From: Lepidodermella squamata
Lineage: Eukaryota; Gastrotricha
Assembly (NCBI GenBank): GCA_047495785.1
Contig: JBLDXI010000036.1
Span: forward strand, 248,001-312,000
Direction: 5' to 3'
DNA length: 64,000 bases
Made by a program: the position numbers and the translations under genes
Shown here: piece after piece, positions 12,020 to 24,300 of the stretch
How the letters are laid out: the number at the start of each line of letters is the position of its first letter
How positions within the stretch are numbered: position 1 is the stretch's first letter
Notes under the pieces: generated by a model
The model's input: the letters and a program-made list of their open reading frames with translations, nothing else
The model's database searches: none
What the model was told of the DNA's origin: nothing

Positions 12020-13635
12020 TTAGTTATAGACTTCAAGAGCGAACGTCGTGCCGATACGGTTGAAACGCTGAAAATGACAAGCGACACCTTGATCAACTTC
12101 TCAAACCAAATATCCTTGCCGTAGCCATGCTCAAGAGTGGCACGATTTCCCCCAAACCATACTCGCCACATGTGCAGTTCCCGCAAATGTGTCTAACAGT
12201 AGGCCGCAAGCTGTAATGGCGCTGCTGACGCCATTTCGAAATCACGAGTTCATCCATGCGTGTCAAAGCATAGAAATCGAGAAATTTCCGCGCGTAGAAC
12301 AACCAGCGCTTACTCTCATCTTCCGTTTTATCAAGTTCCGAATGAGCAACCTTTAGTTCAGGGCATCGATCGCCAGTTGACACAATATCGATTGCGATCG
12401 ATCGATTTTCGATTTTTTGTAAAATCGATTTTTCTATCAGTTCACGTGTTTCCTCCAACAACTTGTCTGTTGTTTAGAAAATGATGAATTTTGGATTTGT
12501 TAGCAGCTAAGATTTTGCTGGCAACCATATCGCCATTGCAAGAAACTTCTTCAGGATCCATGAAAAATTATTTCCCATCTCCTAATCGAATCTGAATTTC
12601 GATTTTTTACGATTCGATCCACCTGGCTGAATCCATCATAACACAACGGTCAAACAGTACAGCCAATTCGTCACGCGGTCGAGGTAGCAAAAATCTCAAA
12701 GCTGCTGTGACGAGGATGGATCCATCGATTTTCGAAACTGAAGTTTGATCGAGAATAGGTTGTGAAATTGTCCGGAAAAATGTGTCAAAGGCAGGGTTTT
12801 TAATCATGGAAAAAATTGAAGCCATTCAATTTGTATTGAAAATTGCATGGTCAATTTCCTCAATGTATTCCATGAACATATAATTGCTTATCAAATTATA
12901 ATTTTGAGCCTCTCCAGCGCTGTTTAGAAGTCTGAAAACGTGCGTCGAATTTTCGTCGAATGCCTTCAATTTTCCGCGGTTTTCCATTATAAATTTTCCA
13001 GTATAAATCGACTGGAAAATATGCAGACAGTTGATTTGGTTTTAACCAATTGATAATTTGAGGTCGACGGAGGGCTAACGAGAGGTGAAAGGTACCAATG
13101 ACGCCGCGCAGGCGATCGCCGAATCCGCCACAAACTTCGCCATCAATGCATCGATATTCAATGATCTGTGGAAACTCCAAAAAAATATTGTTATAAAATT
13201 ACTCACCAGTAAAATTCGAAAAGGTTATGGCATGTCTTATCAATTTCACACAAGCAACAATGGTACAGGACTCGAATTCCTTAAATATTTGGTTACCTTG
13301 GACTGTGAAGATTGAGGAGTTTCATCCAAAGATTGCCGAATTTCCGCTATTTCCTGCTTTATGATTTCTGCCATAATATCCGCTTGCTTGCTCCTCAATT
13401 CCAGGTCTGTCAGGTAGTCTGAAATCGAAGATGAATCATCAAAGCCACCAGACGCATTGCTGAACAATTTTTCGGCCGAGAAATCATCGGTTTTAGAATA
13501 TTCAACGAACTTTGAAAAAGTGAAGTGAAGCTTTGAAAAATTGTAGACTGAAACAATTGCGATAACTGCTGTGATTGCAAGTGAGTAGTGAAAAATGCGT
13601 GAAGAATTTGAACTAGGTTTGATATATTCCTCCAT
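12020..13635 (-). pseudogene. Decayed copy of the type II membrane glycosyltransferase gene
   Basis: Read on the minus strand, this matches the intact gene at 51661-53296. Exon 1 (13300-13635) has the membrane anchor and FDDSSSISDYLTDLELR. The second part has CGGFGDRLRGVIGTFHLSLAL (about 13060-13140), TSVSKIDGSILVTAALRFLL (about 12690-12760), QIRLGDG then a stop where the intact copy has DDEFFMDPEEV (near 12565), LFYARKFLDFY (about 12280), and LRPTVRHICGNC. The C-terminal GTTFALEVYN ends at TAA 12020-12022. At least one in-frame stop and several frame changes (near 12480, 12200 and 12100) break it. Exon 1 here keeps a normal GT donor, unlike the intact paralogue. Confidence 0.8.
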
Positions 13636-13791
13636 AATTTGTATCGTAGATCGTAGATCCAGAAATATGTTTTTTACAAGAAGTTCTGCCTGTCATGTTT
13701 ATTTACTCAGCCGTAATTTTAAAAAGGCTTTGATCTACAAGAATCCCAAGGTAAAATACTCTGAAAAATTCATCTGAAAATTGCTCGTTAT

Positions 13792-13927
13792 CAGTGTGCT
13801 AAGTACGATTCGGAGGCTCAGGTGTTTTCTACTTGTTTTCTAAGACCCTGCCGAAGAAACTGTCCCCCCTGAGGCTTTATCAGACCTCTGGTTGTAGTCC
13901 GACAGCACCCCTGTACTTCCCAACATG
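13792..13927. mobile_element. Degenerate MITE of the CAGTGTGCGAAG family
   Basis: The start CAGTGTGCTAAGTACGATTC and the end near CACCCCTGTACTTCCCAACATG resemble the ends of the 151-bp element at 42986-43136. Inside, both share GGTGTTTTCTACTTGTTTTC and a GCCGAAGAAAC block. I see no target duplication, and the right end is eroded. It lies between two decayed glycosyltransferase copies. Confidence 0.6.
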
Positions 13928-13954
13928 GAACAATTTCCAAGTTCTTATTCGTTA

Positions 13955-15790
13955 ATTCAAGAGCGACTTCAAGAGCGAACGTCGTGTCTATGCCATTGAA
14001 ACGCTAAAAATTGCAAGAGACAGGTTGCCCAACATTCTCAAACCGAATATCTTTGCCGTAGCCATGCACAAGTGGCACAATTCCCCCAAACCATTCTCGC
14101 CAAATGTACAGTTTTCACAAATGTGTCTCACATTAGAGCGCAAGCGTAAAAGTCGAGAAAGTCGGTTCGTAAAACAACTAATTTTGATGGATCCATTTAT
14201 TTTCGAAACTCGAAGTTCGATCCAGAGTCGGCTGCTACAATTTTCCGGAAAAATACCTTACAGTCAGGGTTTTTCAACATTGCGAAAATATGAACCATTG
14301 AACATTGAATTGTTGAAAGCTGGACGATCGATTTGATCAACGTCCTGCACACAAAGCTGACGTTATTGATCAGGTTGTAAATTTCAGCCTCTCCGTACCG
14401 CTGTTCAGCAATCTGAAAATTTGCATTGAATTTTTGTATAGTTATCATCGATTTCCGCCGATTTCAAATGGACTGGGAAATATTCAGATTGCCGATATTG
14501 GTTGGACCAACCAGGGTGCGAAGTACAGGGGTGCTGGGGTGTCGCGACACCCCAGCTCGGTCCGGCGGGAGAAAATTTCGAAAATTAGTTGGAGTTGTAA
14601 GTTGTAAAAAGTAGTTTGCTTCCATTGTGAGGACAATGGATGCTGCGTTTTTACGCAATTTCCGGCTATTCCTGACACTTAATCTTCAAAAATCTCGCAG
14701 CAAAAGCTCGCTGCGCTCGCATTCGGGTTTAAGGTTGTATTGGGGATTTTTCAACGGTGGCTAAATCAAGGTTCGACTATCGACCCTAATAGTAATTGGT
14801 AATTTTTATAGAAACCATATGTTTTGGACCAGTGCTCCGCATTATCTCATTTATCTCATTGCCTTGCCGTTTTTATGAGATTTCCGACCCTCCTACACTA
14901 TTTCTTGCTCCACTCGAATGTATGGCCGAAATTACTGGCAATTTTGAGATATGCAGCACTTTATTCTCAATCCTGTCAGTTCCAGCACTGCTTATTAGCG
15001 TCTTGAGTTGATTGTTGATTATTGAGTTTTATTAATTTTGTTGATTTCGAGCTTGTAAGATAGTAGATAATTCCGTGGGTTGCCAGCCGCCAAAATGGCC
15101 GGCAGTAAAAAAGTTTGCGGAGCACTGTTTCAAAAATCCAGCATTGCTACTGGATCTGGCGCAATCCATGACTAAGACCATTGTTGCGTCTAACCGGCAT
15201 TTCGATTATGACGTTCCCAAAAGCTGCAAATTTAACATTTTTCTTAGTTTCGCGAATTTGAGACGTGGCGTAAATAAAGGGCCCTTATTTTAGCCAAATA
15301 AGAATGTGACAATGGGAAAGAAACGCAGCGGACGAAAATTAAAGTTAAGTCTGTAAAAATAGTCATTTTTAGGAGGGTTTGACACCCTTTTTTGCCGAAA
15401 AAATCGTAAAATTTCTCGCTTCGCTCGTTTCATCGGTTAAAATTACAGTTAATTTTCCCCCATGTCGAGTGAATAATATCGATTTCGCGAGCGAGCGTAG
15501 CGGGCGAGCGCAATTTTTGTGGATCTTAACATAGGAACACACCAGCTCGAAAATCCTACTTCGCACACTGGGACCAACTGATGAGCAGAGGACGAAGAAG
15601 GGCTAGCGATGGGTAAAAGGTACCTATGAAGCCGAGGCAGTTCAAAGTCATTCGGGTAGTCCGAGTTCGATGATGAAACATCAAAACCATCGCAGAAGAT
15701 TTGCTGAACATTTTTTCGGCCAGTTTATCGACAGCTTTCAAAAAGAAAAAATGTAATGAAACTCGTTTTCGTTCGAATAATTCCACGTGC
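13955..15790 (-). pseudogene. Second, heavily decayed glycosyltransferase copy split by a MITE
   Basis: Fragments on the minus strand match the intact gene at 51661-53296. At about 15575-15790 there are EKMFSKS-like and GFDVSSSNSDYPNDFEL-like exon 1 pieces, joined by a deletion to a YPSLALLRPLLISW piece of exon 2. After the inserted element (14512-15570) come LVGPTNIGN, a piece around 14250-14320 (FAMLKNPDCKVFFRK), and a 3' piece at about 13960-14110. Frames are broken throughout and much is missing. It appears to be an old duplicate of the neighbouring pseudogene at 12020-13635. Confidence 0.7.
14512..15570. mobile_element. hAT-like element, 1059 bp, CAGGGTGCGAAGTA ends, exact 8-bp target duplication
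   Basis: The left end CAGGGTGCGAAGTACAGGGG and the right end CCTACTTCGCACACTG form inverted ends. GGACCAAC flanks both sides (14504-14511 and 15571-15578), an exact 8-bp duplication. It splits the glycosyltransferase pseudogene, and removing it restores homology across the join. The interior contains CGCTTCGCTCG-like blocks near both ends, shared with the 250-bp MITEs, but no transposase frame. It is probably a larger non-autonomous relative of the same family. Confidence 0.88.
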
Positions 15791-16109
15791 AGACTGAAAA
15801 TAGCGCAATGGTCGAAAATAACGCATTGCTTCTACGCCTTATTTATTGCTGTTTCGGGCATTTCAACGCTAATCAAAATAATTCAGGCTCTTAAGATGAA
15901 AGATGTAATTTAAATTCATTGATGTCAAACACGCTGCAAACTATAAATAGAGCCGCAATTTCCATTAGAGTAGGTAATGGCTATAAATATTATTTCGATG
16001 AAAAAGATCGAAGAATGCCACGATGTAACTTCGTAATGTCGTGAAGCAGCAGCACATTTCTGAATCGATCAATGAATCAATCGTCATCAGAATTATACGA
16101 AGGCACGGA

Positions 16110-19100
16110 TTAGTAGTAAGTCTCGCACAAGACATGATTTGCAGAGGCGTAGCAAGTCGTAGTAACTAAGAGACGGCCTGAACGATAGCCCGAAATACCA
16201 ACACATTCATCAAGCTGTGTGCGTAAAATCCAATCTTGAGCCTTGTAAGTGTACACAGTTCCATCGTTCCACACGAGAGTATTGTCTGCTAATTGGGACA
16301 TGCCTATCCAACACGCAGAAACAGGCTCGGCCGGTATGAGCTCCCTGGCTTGCGCAAATTCAGCATCCGTCTTGGGCATTCCTAGCCGGCTGGTTTCGTT
16401 GCTGCATTGACTAGCGGCGTCTGATCCTTGAATGAGGTCATCTTCGCCTTTCGTGACAATGAACAACTTCTTGGTAACGTTTTGGCAGCTTTGAACACTC
16501 GAGTACACAGCGGAGAGTGGGAAGCGAGATTCGGTAGCTGAGCAGTTGCCGCTGCTTGATCGGCAGGTTACCGATCCATCACCCGATTCGCATCTTATGA
16601 GCCTAAAATAAAAATAGAAATATATTTGATTTCAACCATCCTATTAAAATCGATAGCATTCATTTTTTCAGGACTTGGGAAATGAAGCGGTCCGTTTACG
16701 ACAGTGAAATTTTCAATTTTGTGTTTCCGCAAAAATCTGACTTTTGTCAAACCGCGAAAACCTCGACTATGCGAAAAATAATACGTTTACAGTAACATCC
16801 CAATTTTTGATATCCCAATTTCGATTCCTCCTTAAGTGATCTTGAAAGTGGCATTGAAATCTCCGGATTTCCAAAAATTCGCCAAACCCCACCCTTCCGC
16901 TGACCACAACGGTCGAATTCCGATGGCAAAGAAAGGATTGTGTGGGCTTCGCGAGCTGGCTTACTTTTCTGCTTTACAAGCATTAAAATTGTCATATTTA
17001 GTTTCACCGCCGTCTGCCGCCACCTGTCATACATATTAATGTCACACATACTCTTAGATGAGAAAAAATTGCATACCGTGTTATTTGGGCATGGCTGCGA
17101 TTGCGGGATGCAAACAGCGTAGAGCTTCGTCGTGCTATCAACGCATTTGATGTACTTTTCCTGTCGACGTAAGGATATACAAATTTAGTATGATTTATCT
17201 TTGACATATCAACATCCTACATCATTCAATAAGGATATGCAGCCAATCAGAGAAGAGGAAGTAGGAGCGTTCGGGGATCCAACAGGTCCACCCTAGCAAA
17301 ATAAGGCTTAAAAATTTCGCAAGCTCGAGCTTTATTCTTACGTCATATTTCCCGCTTCCTGTTGGGCAAATATCATCGCATGTACCACCTGTTGTTGCAT
17401 CATAGCAAATGCGCATTTGCTGAAATATATTAGCAATATTAGAAGAAATATATTCAAAAAATATGCCTACTCCGAAAACGCAGCTTTTGTAAGTGGGATA
17501 TATAATCGGGCTCAGCGTCTGAAACGCGATGAAAAATTATCAATTTAGATGTTATGCCATAGTGATTTCTCACTTCAGTCCCGTTGCAAGCTTTTGCGGG
17601 TGTTATGCAATCTACAAGGGGTTCAGCCGGATCGGAACGGTAACAGCGACGATACGGATACATATCAGGTGGTGCTAATTTGTAGATTTGAAAAAAAATC
17701 ATCGAAAGTTAATGTAAATTTGCCTTCTCTAGTTGGTTCGTAAAATTGACCCACTTGAAAACAATGATGGAACTCACCCGACGTGCAATCTGTAATGGAT
17801 TCGAAGGTAGCTCCTGCGATAGTCCTGTTAGGACACGCGGTGTTATTCGAAGCCGGTATGCATTTCACGAAGGCAAAGGAGGCTTCATCCACGCAGAGTG
17901 TGTGAGGTTTCTGGAGATGACAAAAGGCTGAACGATTTTAACTTCTGGCCTAACGATCTTTTCTTACCAGTGATGCGAGGCAATCGGCGTAGTTGCTCGC
18001 AAAGTCGGTTTTCGCGTTGAATGTTGATACCTGAGTGAGTAGTACATCAGAGATACTTTCAAACCTATTTCAGGGGTTAACATACGACTGTCATTGGGGA
18101 AGGGCAGGTGTTGCGGCAAACCATGCCATCTGCCGAGGAGCAAACCGCAGCCGGCTGTTGATCATTGAAATGAATCACTTCGTTAGCATCACCCAAAACA
18201 AACTAACGCCGTTAATGCAGTGAGCTTTGTCCATGTAGGTGTCAGAGCTGTAGGACTTTGAAAACAATGAGCTGTTCGAAACAATTTGATTATTTATTTG
18301 TAATTGCCTACCTGAGTCATGTTGGTCGAATTGCAAGGCTTCGGTTGGCAGCCGAGAAAGGATCGGTCACTTTGAAGGAAGCATCGATTGTGCGGCTGGA
18401 AATCAGCGTCGTTGCGTTTGACTGTGAAGTGAGAAAACGAGTGGATATGAACATTTCAAACCAGCTGCTTCGCACAACTTACTATTAGCTTGAGCCATGC
18501 AAGCAGACATAGTAGGCCAAGAGCGAACAACATTCTGTAATGTAAGAATAGGGTCACAATTTGACTCCATAACAAATACAAAGACATCGATAATGAAATC
18601 ATGTTTAGCACACGATGACGCTATATAGTACATGAAAATTTTACAGGGTGGCCAGAACACGCCGCAGTGGGGCGAATGGCGAATTCGATGCGCTTCGATT
18701 CAATTCGATTCAAGACATTTTAAGAAATGTCAATGATTCTTTTTCTAACGCAATTCTTAAACTCCTCATTAAACTGATACGCATCGAATTCGCCCCACTG
18801 CGGCGCGTTCTGGCCATCCTGTAGCAATGCCTTTGATTTGATTTGATTTCTTCAGTAAATCAAGGGTTAATAAACAGAATATTCAACAGAAAAAGCCTAA
18901 GGAAACAGAAATTTGCGATAACTTGTACTCACCCCGTTGTTAGGGCATGGCCCATTGGCGGGAATGCAGGTTTGCTGGCCATTACTATTACAGAGCGTTG
19001 CTTTTGTTTTCTGTCAAAATGAAAAATAATATTTCAGTGCAATTAAGGCAGCGATAGAAAATTTATCTACCAAAAAATTGTTAATAGTTGCTCTGCAATT

Positions 19101-19565
19101 CTTGTATTGCGCTTCGAAATTGAAGCCAAGAAATTCAGCGATCTAAAATTACAAAGATAACATTTTAAATTCACGAAAACGTGTATTTCCGTACCATAAC
19201 TTCATCAGTCTTGGAACAGCCCAGATTTCGAGGGATACATCTCATATTGATCGTTTTGTAGTTGAAACAGCTTCGGGCGGCCTGAAATAAGGCGATAATT
19301 TGAAATCGAGATTCACGTTGAGAAAGGTCTCACTCCATCCAAACAACTGGCAGACGTTGGCAAAGCGAGGCCGAGCTGGAACATTTCGAACCATTATCCA
19401 AGGTTGAATAGATAGAAAAATTACCTGGGCTTCATCGAGAAAAGAACAGGCAGTTTTACAGCCCATAAAGTTATCATTGAGCCTTGAGAAACATCGCCTG
19501 TAGTCGGCTGAAACGACTACCACAGCTAGGCCAAGTAGTAAAATTAACTGCAAATTAACAGCCAT
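16110..19565 (-). CDS. G4: full-length 4C-CTL family member, ten modules plus CTLD
   Basis: This is an apparently intact full member. The first exon (about 19424-19565) gives the signal peptide MAVNLQLILLLGLAVVVVSA and YRRCFSRLNDNFMGC. Modules then follow on the minus strand: B1 (19195-19280, 19070-19145), C1 (18930-19015, 18480-18540), A2 (18310-18420, RCFLQSDRSFLGC; 18200-18250), B2 (18090-18150, 17970-18030), C2 in one exon (17780-17912, KPHTLCVDEASFAFVKC), A3 (17575-17680; about 17475-17522), B3 (17345-17416; 17220-17300), C3 (17075-17155; 16976-17030), and finally D plus CTLD (16110 to about 16600) with WIGMSQ, WNDGTVYTY and a last CETYY. I see no internal stops. Most introns are about 45-70 bp; the exception (18541-18930) contains an inserted TA-flanked MITE. 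It is probably secreted; its ligand is unknown. Confidence 0.85.
18644..18821. mobile_element. TA-flanked MITE, 178 bp (Tc1/mariner-like ends)
   Basis: CAGGGTGGCCAGAACACGCC at the left is mirrored by GTTCTGGCCATCCTG at the right, and each end is flanked by TA. Inner arms continue as GCCGCAGTGGGGCGAAT and ATTCGCCCCACTGCGGC. The TA duplication and CAGGGTGGCC ends resemble Tc1/mariner-derived elements. It lies in an intron of G4 and has no coding capacity. Confidence 0.75.
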
Positions 19566-19671
19566 CCAGTGAAGGTGTAAAAGAGTTTAAAATAGTTAGG
19601 CCAATAAAACTAGAGAGTATGAGAATAAAGTTATATTTTACGAGCTTTTAAATAACGCCTTGATTTTTCAA

Positions 19672-19704
19672 GATCGCGTGGATTCATTAAATTTGTCGTA
19701 AACA
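19672..19704 (-). promoter_or_regulatory. Upstream motif pair of G4: GTAAACA and GATCGCGTG
   Basis: GTAAACA (19698-19704; TGTTTAC on the coding strand) lies about 134 bp upstream of the G4 start, followed toward the gene by GATCGCGTG (19672-19680). The same pair occurs upstream of G5b, G6 and G7 at similar distances. TGTTTAC is the core bound by forkhead factors in animals. The regulatory role is inferred from conservation and position. Confidence 0.55.
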
Positions 19705-19975
19705 GGATGTTCAACGCGCGACTGGAAATTCTCACCGCCGATTCATAATTTCGAAGCGCGAAGCGTAGTCTAGGTCTTTTAATAAAACTGATAATATGTA
19801 GCTTAAAACGATACCAGAGTCCATTTTTACGGTGCCGAAAGAAGGGCATAAATAAAGCTGAATAAAACTGACTGATTTTATAGGTTAATTATTCGGTCAT
19901 TTATTCGTTTTCGATTTTGTCACGAAATCAGTTTTAAGTTATGAAGGAGAAATCTCGATCACAATAGCGCTTGTG

Positions 19976-21085
19976 CTAGTAATTAATCTCGCACATAACG
20001 TCGCTGGCGTAATCGTCACAAGGAACCGTGGCGAAGAAGCGGCCCGGGTCACCGTAATCACGACTTCTGATGTAAACACAGCGATGGTCGAAGTAGTGGT
20101 AAAGCCAGTCTTGCGCCTTGTAAGTGTACGCCGTTCCATCGTACCACGTGTAAGTATTGTTCGCATTATAAGTCATGCCCACTCACGACTCACGGAAGGA
20201 GAGTCAGCCGGGCTATGTTGTTCGGCTTGCGTGAATTCAGCATCTGTTTTCGGCATTGCCATCCGGCTGTTCTCGTTGATACACGGCTGGGCAGCCGCTT
20301 GCCCTTGAATAGATGATTTCGATGCAAGGAAAAACTTCTAAACAGCATTTTAGCACTTGGGCGCGTCCAAGTAAACGGCGGACGGCGGGAAGCGAGTTTC
20401 GTTGGCTGAGCAGTTCCCGCTGCTTGATCGGCAGCTTACGGATCCACCGGCTGCTTCGCATCTTATTACGCTAGAAAAGAAATAAACAAATCAAGGAATG
20501 ATACATAAATTGCTTTAAATTTTAGAAAAATTCGTTCAAATTAATTTCACGGTTTGAAAGTAAATTAGGAAAATTCTTTGAAAATTAACATTAAATTCGA
20601 GAAAATTCGAAAAATTTCAGAAGCTCTCAGAAACTTTGTAGTAACAAGGAGATGAATAAGGACTTTCCTATAGCCATAGCTATAGGAATACCAACCCTGC
20701 CTTGTAAATATTGAAATTATCGTAAAGGGTGAAACCGTTTTGCCATGCCATCTGTTGTAGATATAAAAATCGGAAAATTCGAATATCGAAAATAGTTGTA
20801 GCTCACTGTGTTGGCTGAGCAAGACACTGATCGTGTAACGCAAACGGCATATAAATTACTCTTGCTATAAACGCATTTGATGTGTTGTTTGACCTGTAAT
20901 TTTGATGATTTAGCCGACTTTCATTCAGCGATAAATTTTTACCCTAATCAAAGATAAGCACGCATCGATGGAATTCGAGAGATGAGCAGTGTAGCCTCCC
21001 ACATGCCCGAGCTATAGCATTGAAGATGTTGAAGGCACTGTGTCAAATTGAGAATGTCAATCTTACGTCGAATTTGCCGTAAACT
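19976..21085 (-). pseudogene. G5a: 3' fragment of a duplicated 4C-CTL gene
   Basis: This holds only the 3' part of a family member: pieces of B3 (near 20950-21085), C3 (about 20800-20870, NLYAVC; 20700-20765, NGFTLYDNFN), module D (about 20380-20465, CEAAGGSVSC) and a CTLD ending CDDYASDVMCEINY at 19976. Two in-frame stops near 20340-20362 (after APKC and before KFF) and a frame change near 20190 break it. The block 20690-21085 is a near-duplicate of 21420-21840 in G5b, including intron sequence. The 5' modules are absent, so it is a leftover of tandem duplication. Confidence 0.75.
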
Positions 21086-21363
21086 GCTTCGAGAATATAC
21101 CACCCAATGTCACTTTGACCCATATCGGTCATCGACTTCATTTTCCCATAACTGGGTTTCCTTGCCTGGGCCACTCTGGACTTCGTACTTCGCACACTGC
21201 TGCAGTTATCTTACCGCCAATCTCACGATCAACAATAGACCATGTTATCAAAGTATATTTTATTGGGAAGCCGAACGTTTCGATTAGTTTGAACACTCAT
21301 AATTCATCCAGAATCGCAAATACGCAATGAATAAAGCACAAATAGAGCTTCATAATGTTGGAA

Positions 21364-24300
21364 CTAGTAATAAGTCTCGCGCATGACGTCGCTAGCGTAA
21401 TCGTCACAAGGAGGATAGCCATAGGCACATGAACACCTACCCTGATGCCTTGCAAATATTGAAATCATCGTAAAGGGTGAAACCGTTTTGCCATGCCGTC
21501 TGTTTTTAATGAAAAAATTCGAAAAATTCGAAGAATTTCGAAAAAAATGTCGCCATACCGTGTTAGCTGGGCAAGACACTGATCGTGGAACGCACACGGC
21601 GTATAAATTACTCGTGCTATAAACGCACTTTATATGTTTGACCTGCACTTTTGATCATACTTTAGCCGACCTGGATTCATCGAAAAATTCTTACCTGAAT
21701 TAAAGATAAGCAGGCATTGATGGAACTCGAGAGTGGAGCAGTGTAGCCTCCTACAGGCCCGAGCTAGCATTAAAGCGCTTGAAGGCAACGTCAAAAATTG
21801 AGAATATCAATCTTACGTCGAATTTGCCGTAACCCTTATCGCAAGTTTCACGGCAGATGCCCCCAGTTGTACTGTCAGAGCACAAGCGAATGACCTATCG
21901 AAGCATAATTTGTCAACGGAAATTCCTTGGAAAAATAGGCCTCACCCCTTGCTCGCAGTTTGCTTTGGTAGAGAAAATAATCGGGCTGAGAGTCTAAACA
22001 CATTTGAATTTACGAGACATTGGCTCATCAAACCCATCTTACCTCAGTACCATTGCATGTTGCCGGCGATTTTTTGCAGCCTCTGAACGAAGGGACGGAC
22101 CAGTCGAAGCAGCGTTGATGTGGATACTTCTCAGGTGGGGCTAAATTGCGAATAAGGGAAAAACCAAACTCCATAAAATTCCCAGTAGCTATAACTCACC
22201 AGAAGTGCACTCGTAAAGGGTGTTGAACGTAGGTCCTGTGATAGTCCCATTTGGACATGGGACGTTGTTCGGTACAGATACGCATGCTGCAAGGGCGAAC
22301 GTAGTTTGATCCACGCAGAGTTTGTGAGGCTTCTGATCAGTTTCAAAAAAATTAAAAAAGCATGGCTGAGGTACTTCGACTTAGGACCCACTAGCGTTAG
22401 AAGGCAATCAGCGTAGTTGCCCGCAAAGTCTGGTTTCGAGTTGAATGTTGATACCTAGGAGAGATTTTCTAAAGGTGGAGTTCGTTTCAATGTCCCAATT
22501 CCCACCAGTGTCATTGGAGAAGGGCAGTTATTGCGGCAAACCATACCATTCGGAGAGGAGCAAATCGCTGCGGGCTGTGAGATTTAAAAAATTGAGAGAT
22601 AGATAGCTGAAGCGGCAAATCAAACTAACGCCATTAATACAGTGAGCTTTGTCGATATAAGTGCCAAGGCTGTAGGACTTCACAAATATTGACTTAACAC
22701 AACAACCAGATTGACAGAACAACCGGTATTTTCGGTGAGGTTTATACCTGAGTCATAGAAGTCGAATTGCAAGGTTTAGATTGGCAGCCGACGAATGACC
22801 GGTCGCTTTGAAGGAAGCATCGATAGTGAGGCAGAAAATCAGCGTCATTACGTTTAACTGTCACGAAAATGTAAAAAAATACGTAAAATAAAATCCAGGA
22901 GTAACAATCTCAAAAGTGTACTCTGGACCTCGGAAGGAAAAATAACCGGTCCTTCGCCAGGCTCCAGTGACTTTGATTTGATTTGATTTGATTTGATTTA
23001 TTCAGTAAGCCAAATCACAGGTCTTTGTAAATCAATCATTTCAAATGAAATCCCCAAAAATCGATAGTAAATCAAATCATCAGGCCCGTTTAAATCAAAT
23101 CAAATCAAATCTTTCACATAGGGAAACATGAGTATCATGGTAAATTTCTGGGGATTTTTTCAAATTTCAAGCATGGTTTTGACAGAATGAGTATGAAAGA
23201 GCATAAATAGCTCAAGGCAAATGTGAGTTCTCATGTTTAGTAACAGGGGGAATTCCGAGAGTTCTGATTTTTATAAATTAGCAGTAAATCAAGTTGGCTA
23301 AATTTGAATCAAATCAAATCATCCTGAAATTTTCTAAATCAAATCATTAAAAATGGCCTAAATCAAATCAAATCAAAGTCTCTGCTTCGCCTAGTTCACA
23401 TCCCACTAAACTTACGGTTCGCCTGTGCCAGGCAGGAAGAAGTTGTCGACCATGAGCCAACCACATTCTGAAAAAATATAAAGAATAAATAAAAATTATA
23501 AATGTATTTAATTTTGTCTCGGGGGAAATAGTTTACCAAATTATTGAATTCTGTACCAAAAATCATCCACCGAATTATTCCAATGAAATCCCAAATTTTC
23601 TGACCCAGCTCTCAACCCTAACCTAACCCTAACCCTGACCAGTTACCGTAAATTCCGAAACAAAAGCCCAGGCGCCAGGCGGCGCTCTTTGTCGGCACTT
23701 TGATGTTCTTTGTAGTGCCGCCTGGGCTTGTATTTGAATATTTACAGTAAATAAAGAATTTAATAACTAGGTATTGAATCAAAAGTATTTGGGTACCAGC
23801 GTAAGATTTCTTTGAGTGTAACTGAACCGATGCTCTGAAAGAGTTTAAATGGAATACAGAAAGTTCTATATCTCTCTCGACTGAGACTAACGAAAATGAA
23901 AACATGTTAAACCACCTGTACGAGACCACAAGGTCGTGAGAGGTTGAGGGAAGAAAAACCCCGACAATTCACAAGGGTTACCCTATGTTCAGAAAAATTC
24001 TGGGCTGAAAATGCCAACACATACTCTCATCTCGAGGATCCTACTTCATCCACTTATCGTCTATATTTCTATCAAAAAAGTTGCTGAGGACTCGCGAGTC
24101 TTCGATTAGAATCTGAAAATGCGTTGATACTAACCCCGCCGTTCGGGCATGTTCCACTGACAGGAATGCAAGTTTGCTGGCCGTTGTTATCGCAAAGCGT
24201 AGCTTGAATATTCTGTAAAAATTGTTAATATTGGAATTTCAGCTTTTATGTTTGAAATAAACCTACCAAGAATGTATTAATGGTCGCTCTGCATACTTTA

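Noticed and set aside
21100-21199. Possible full MITE ending TACTTCGCACACTG at 21199
   Set aside because: Only one end could be found; no matching left end or target duplication was visible.
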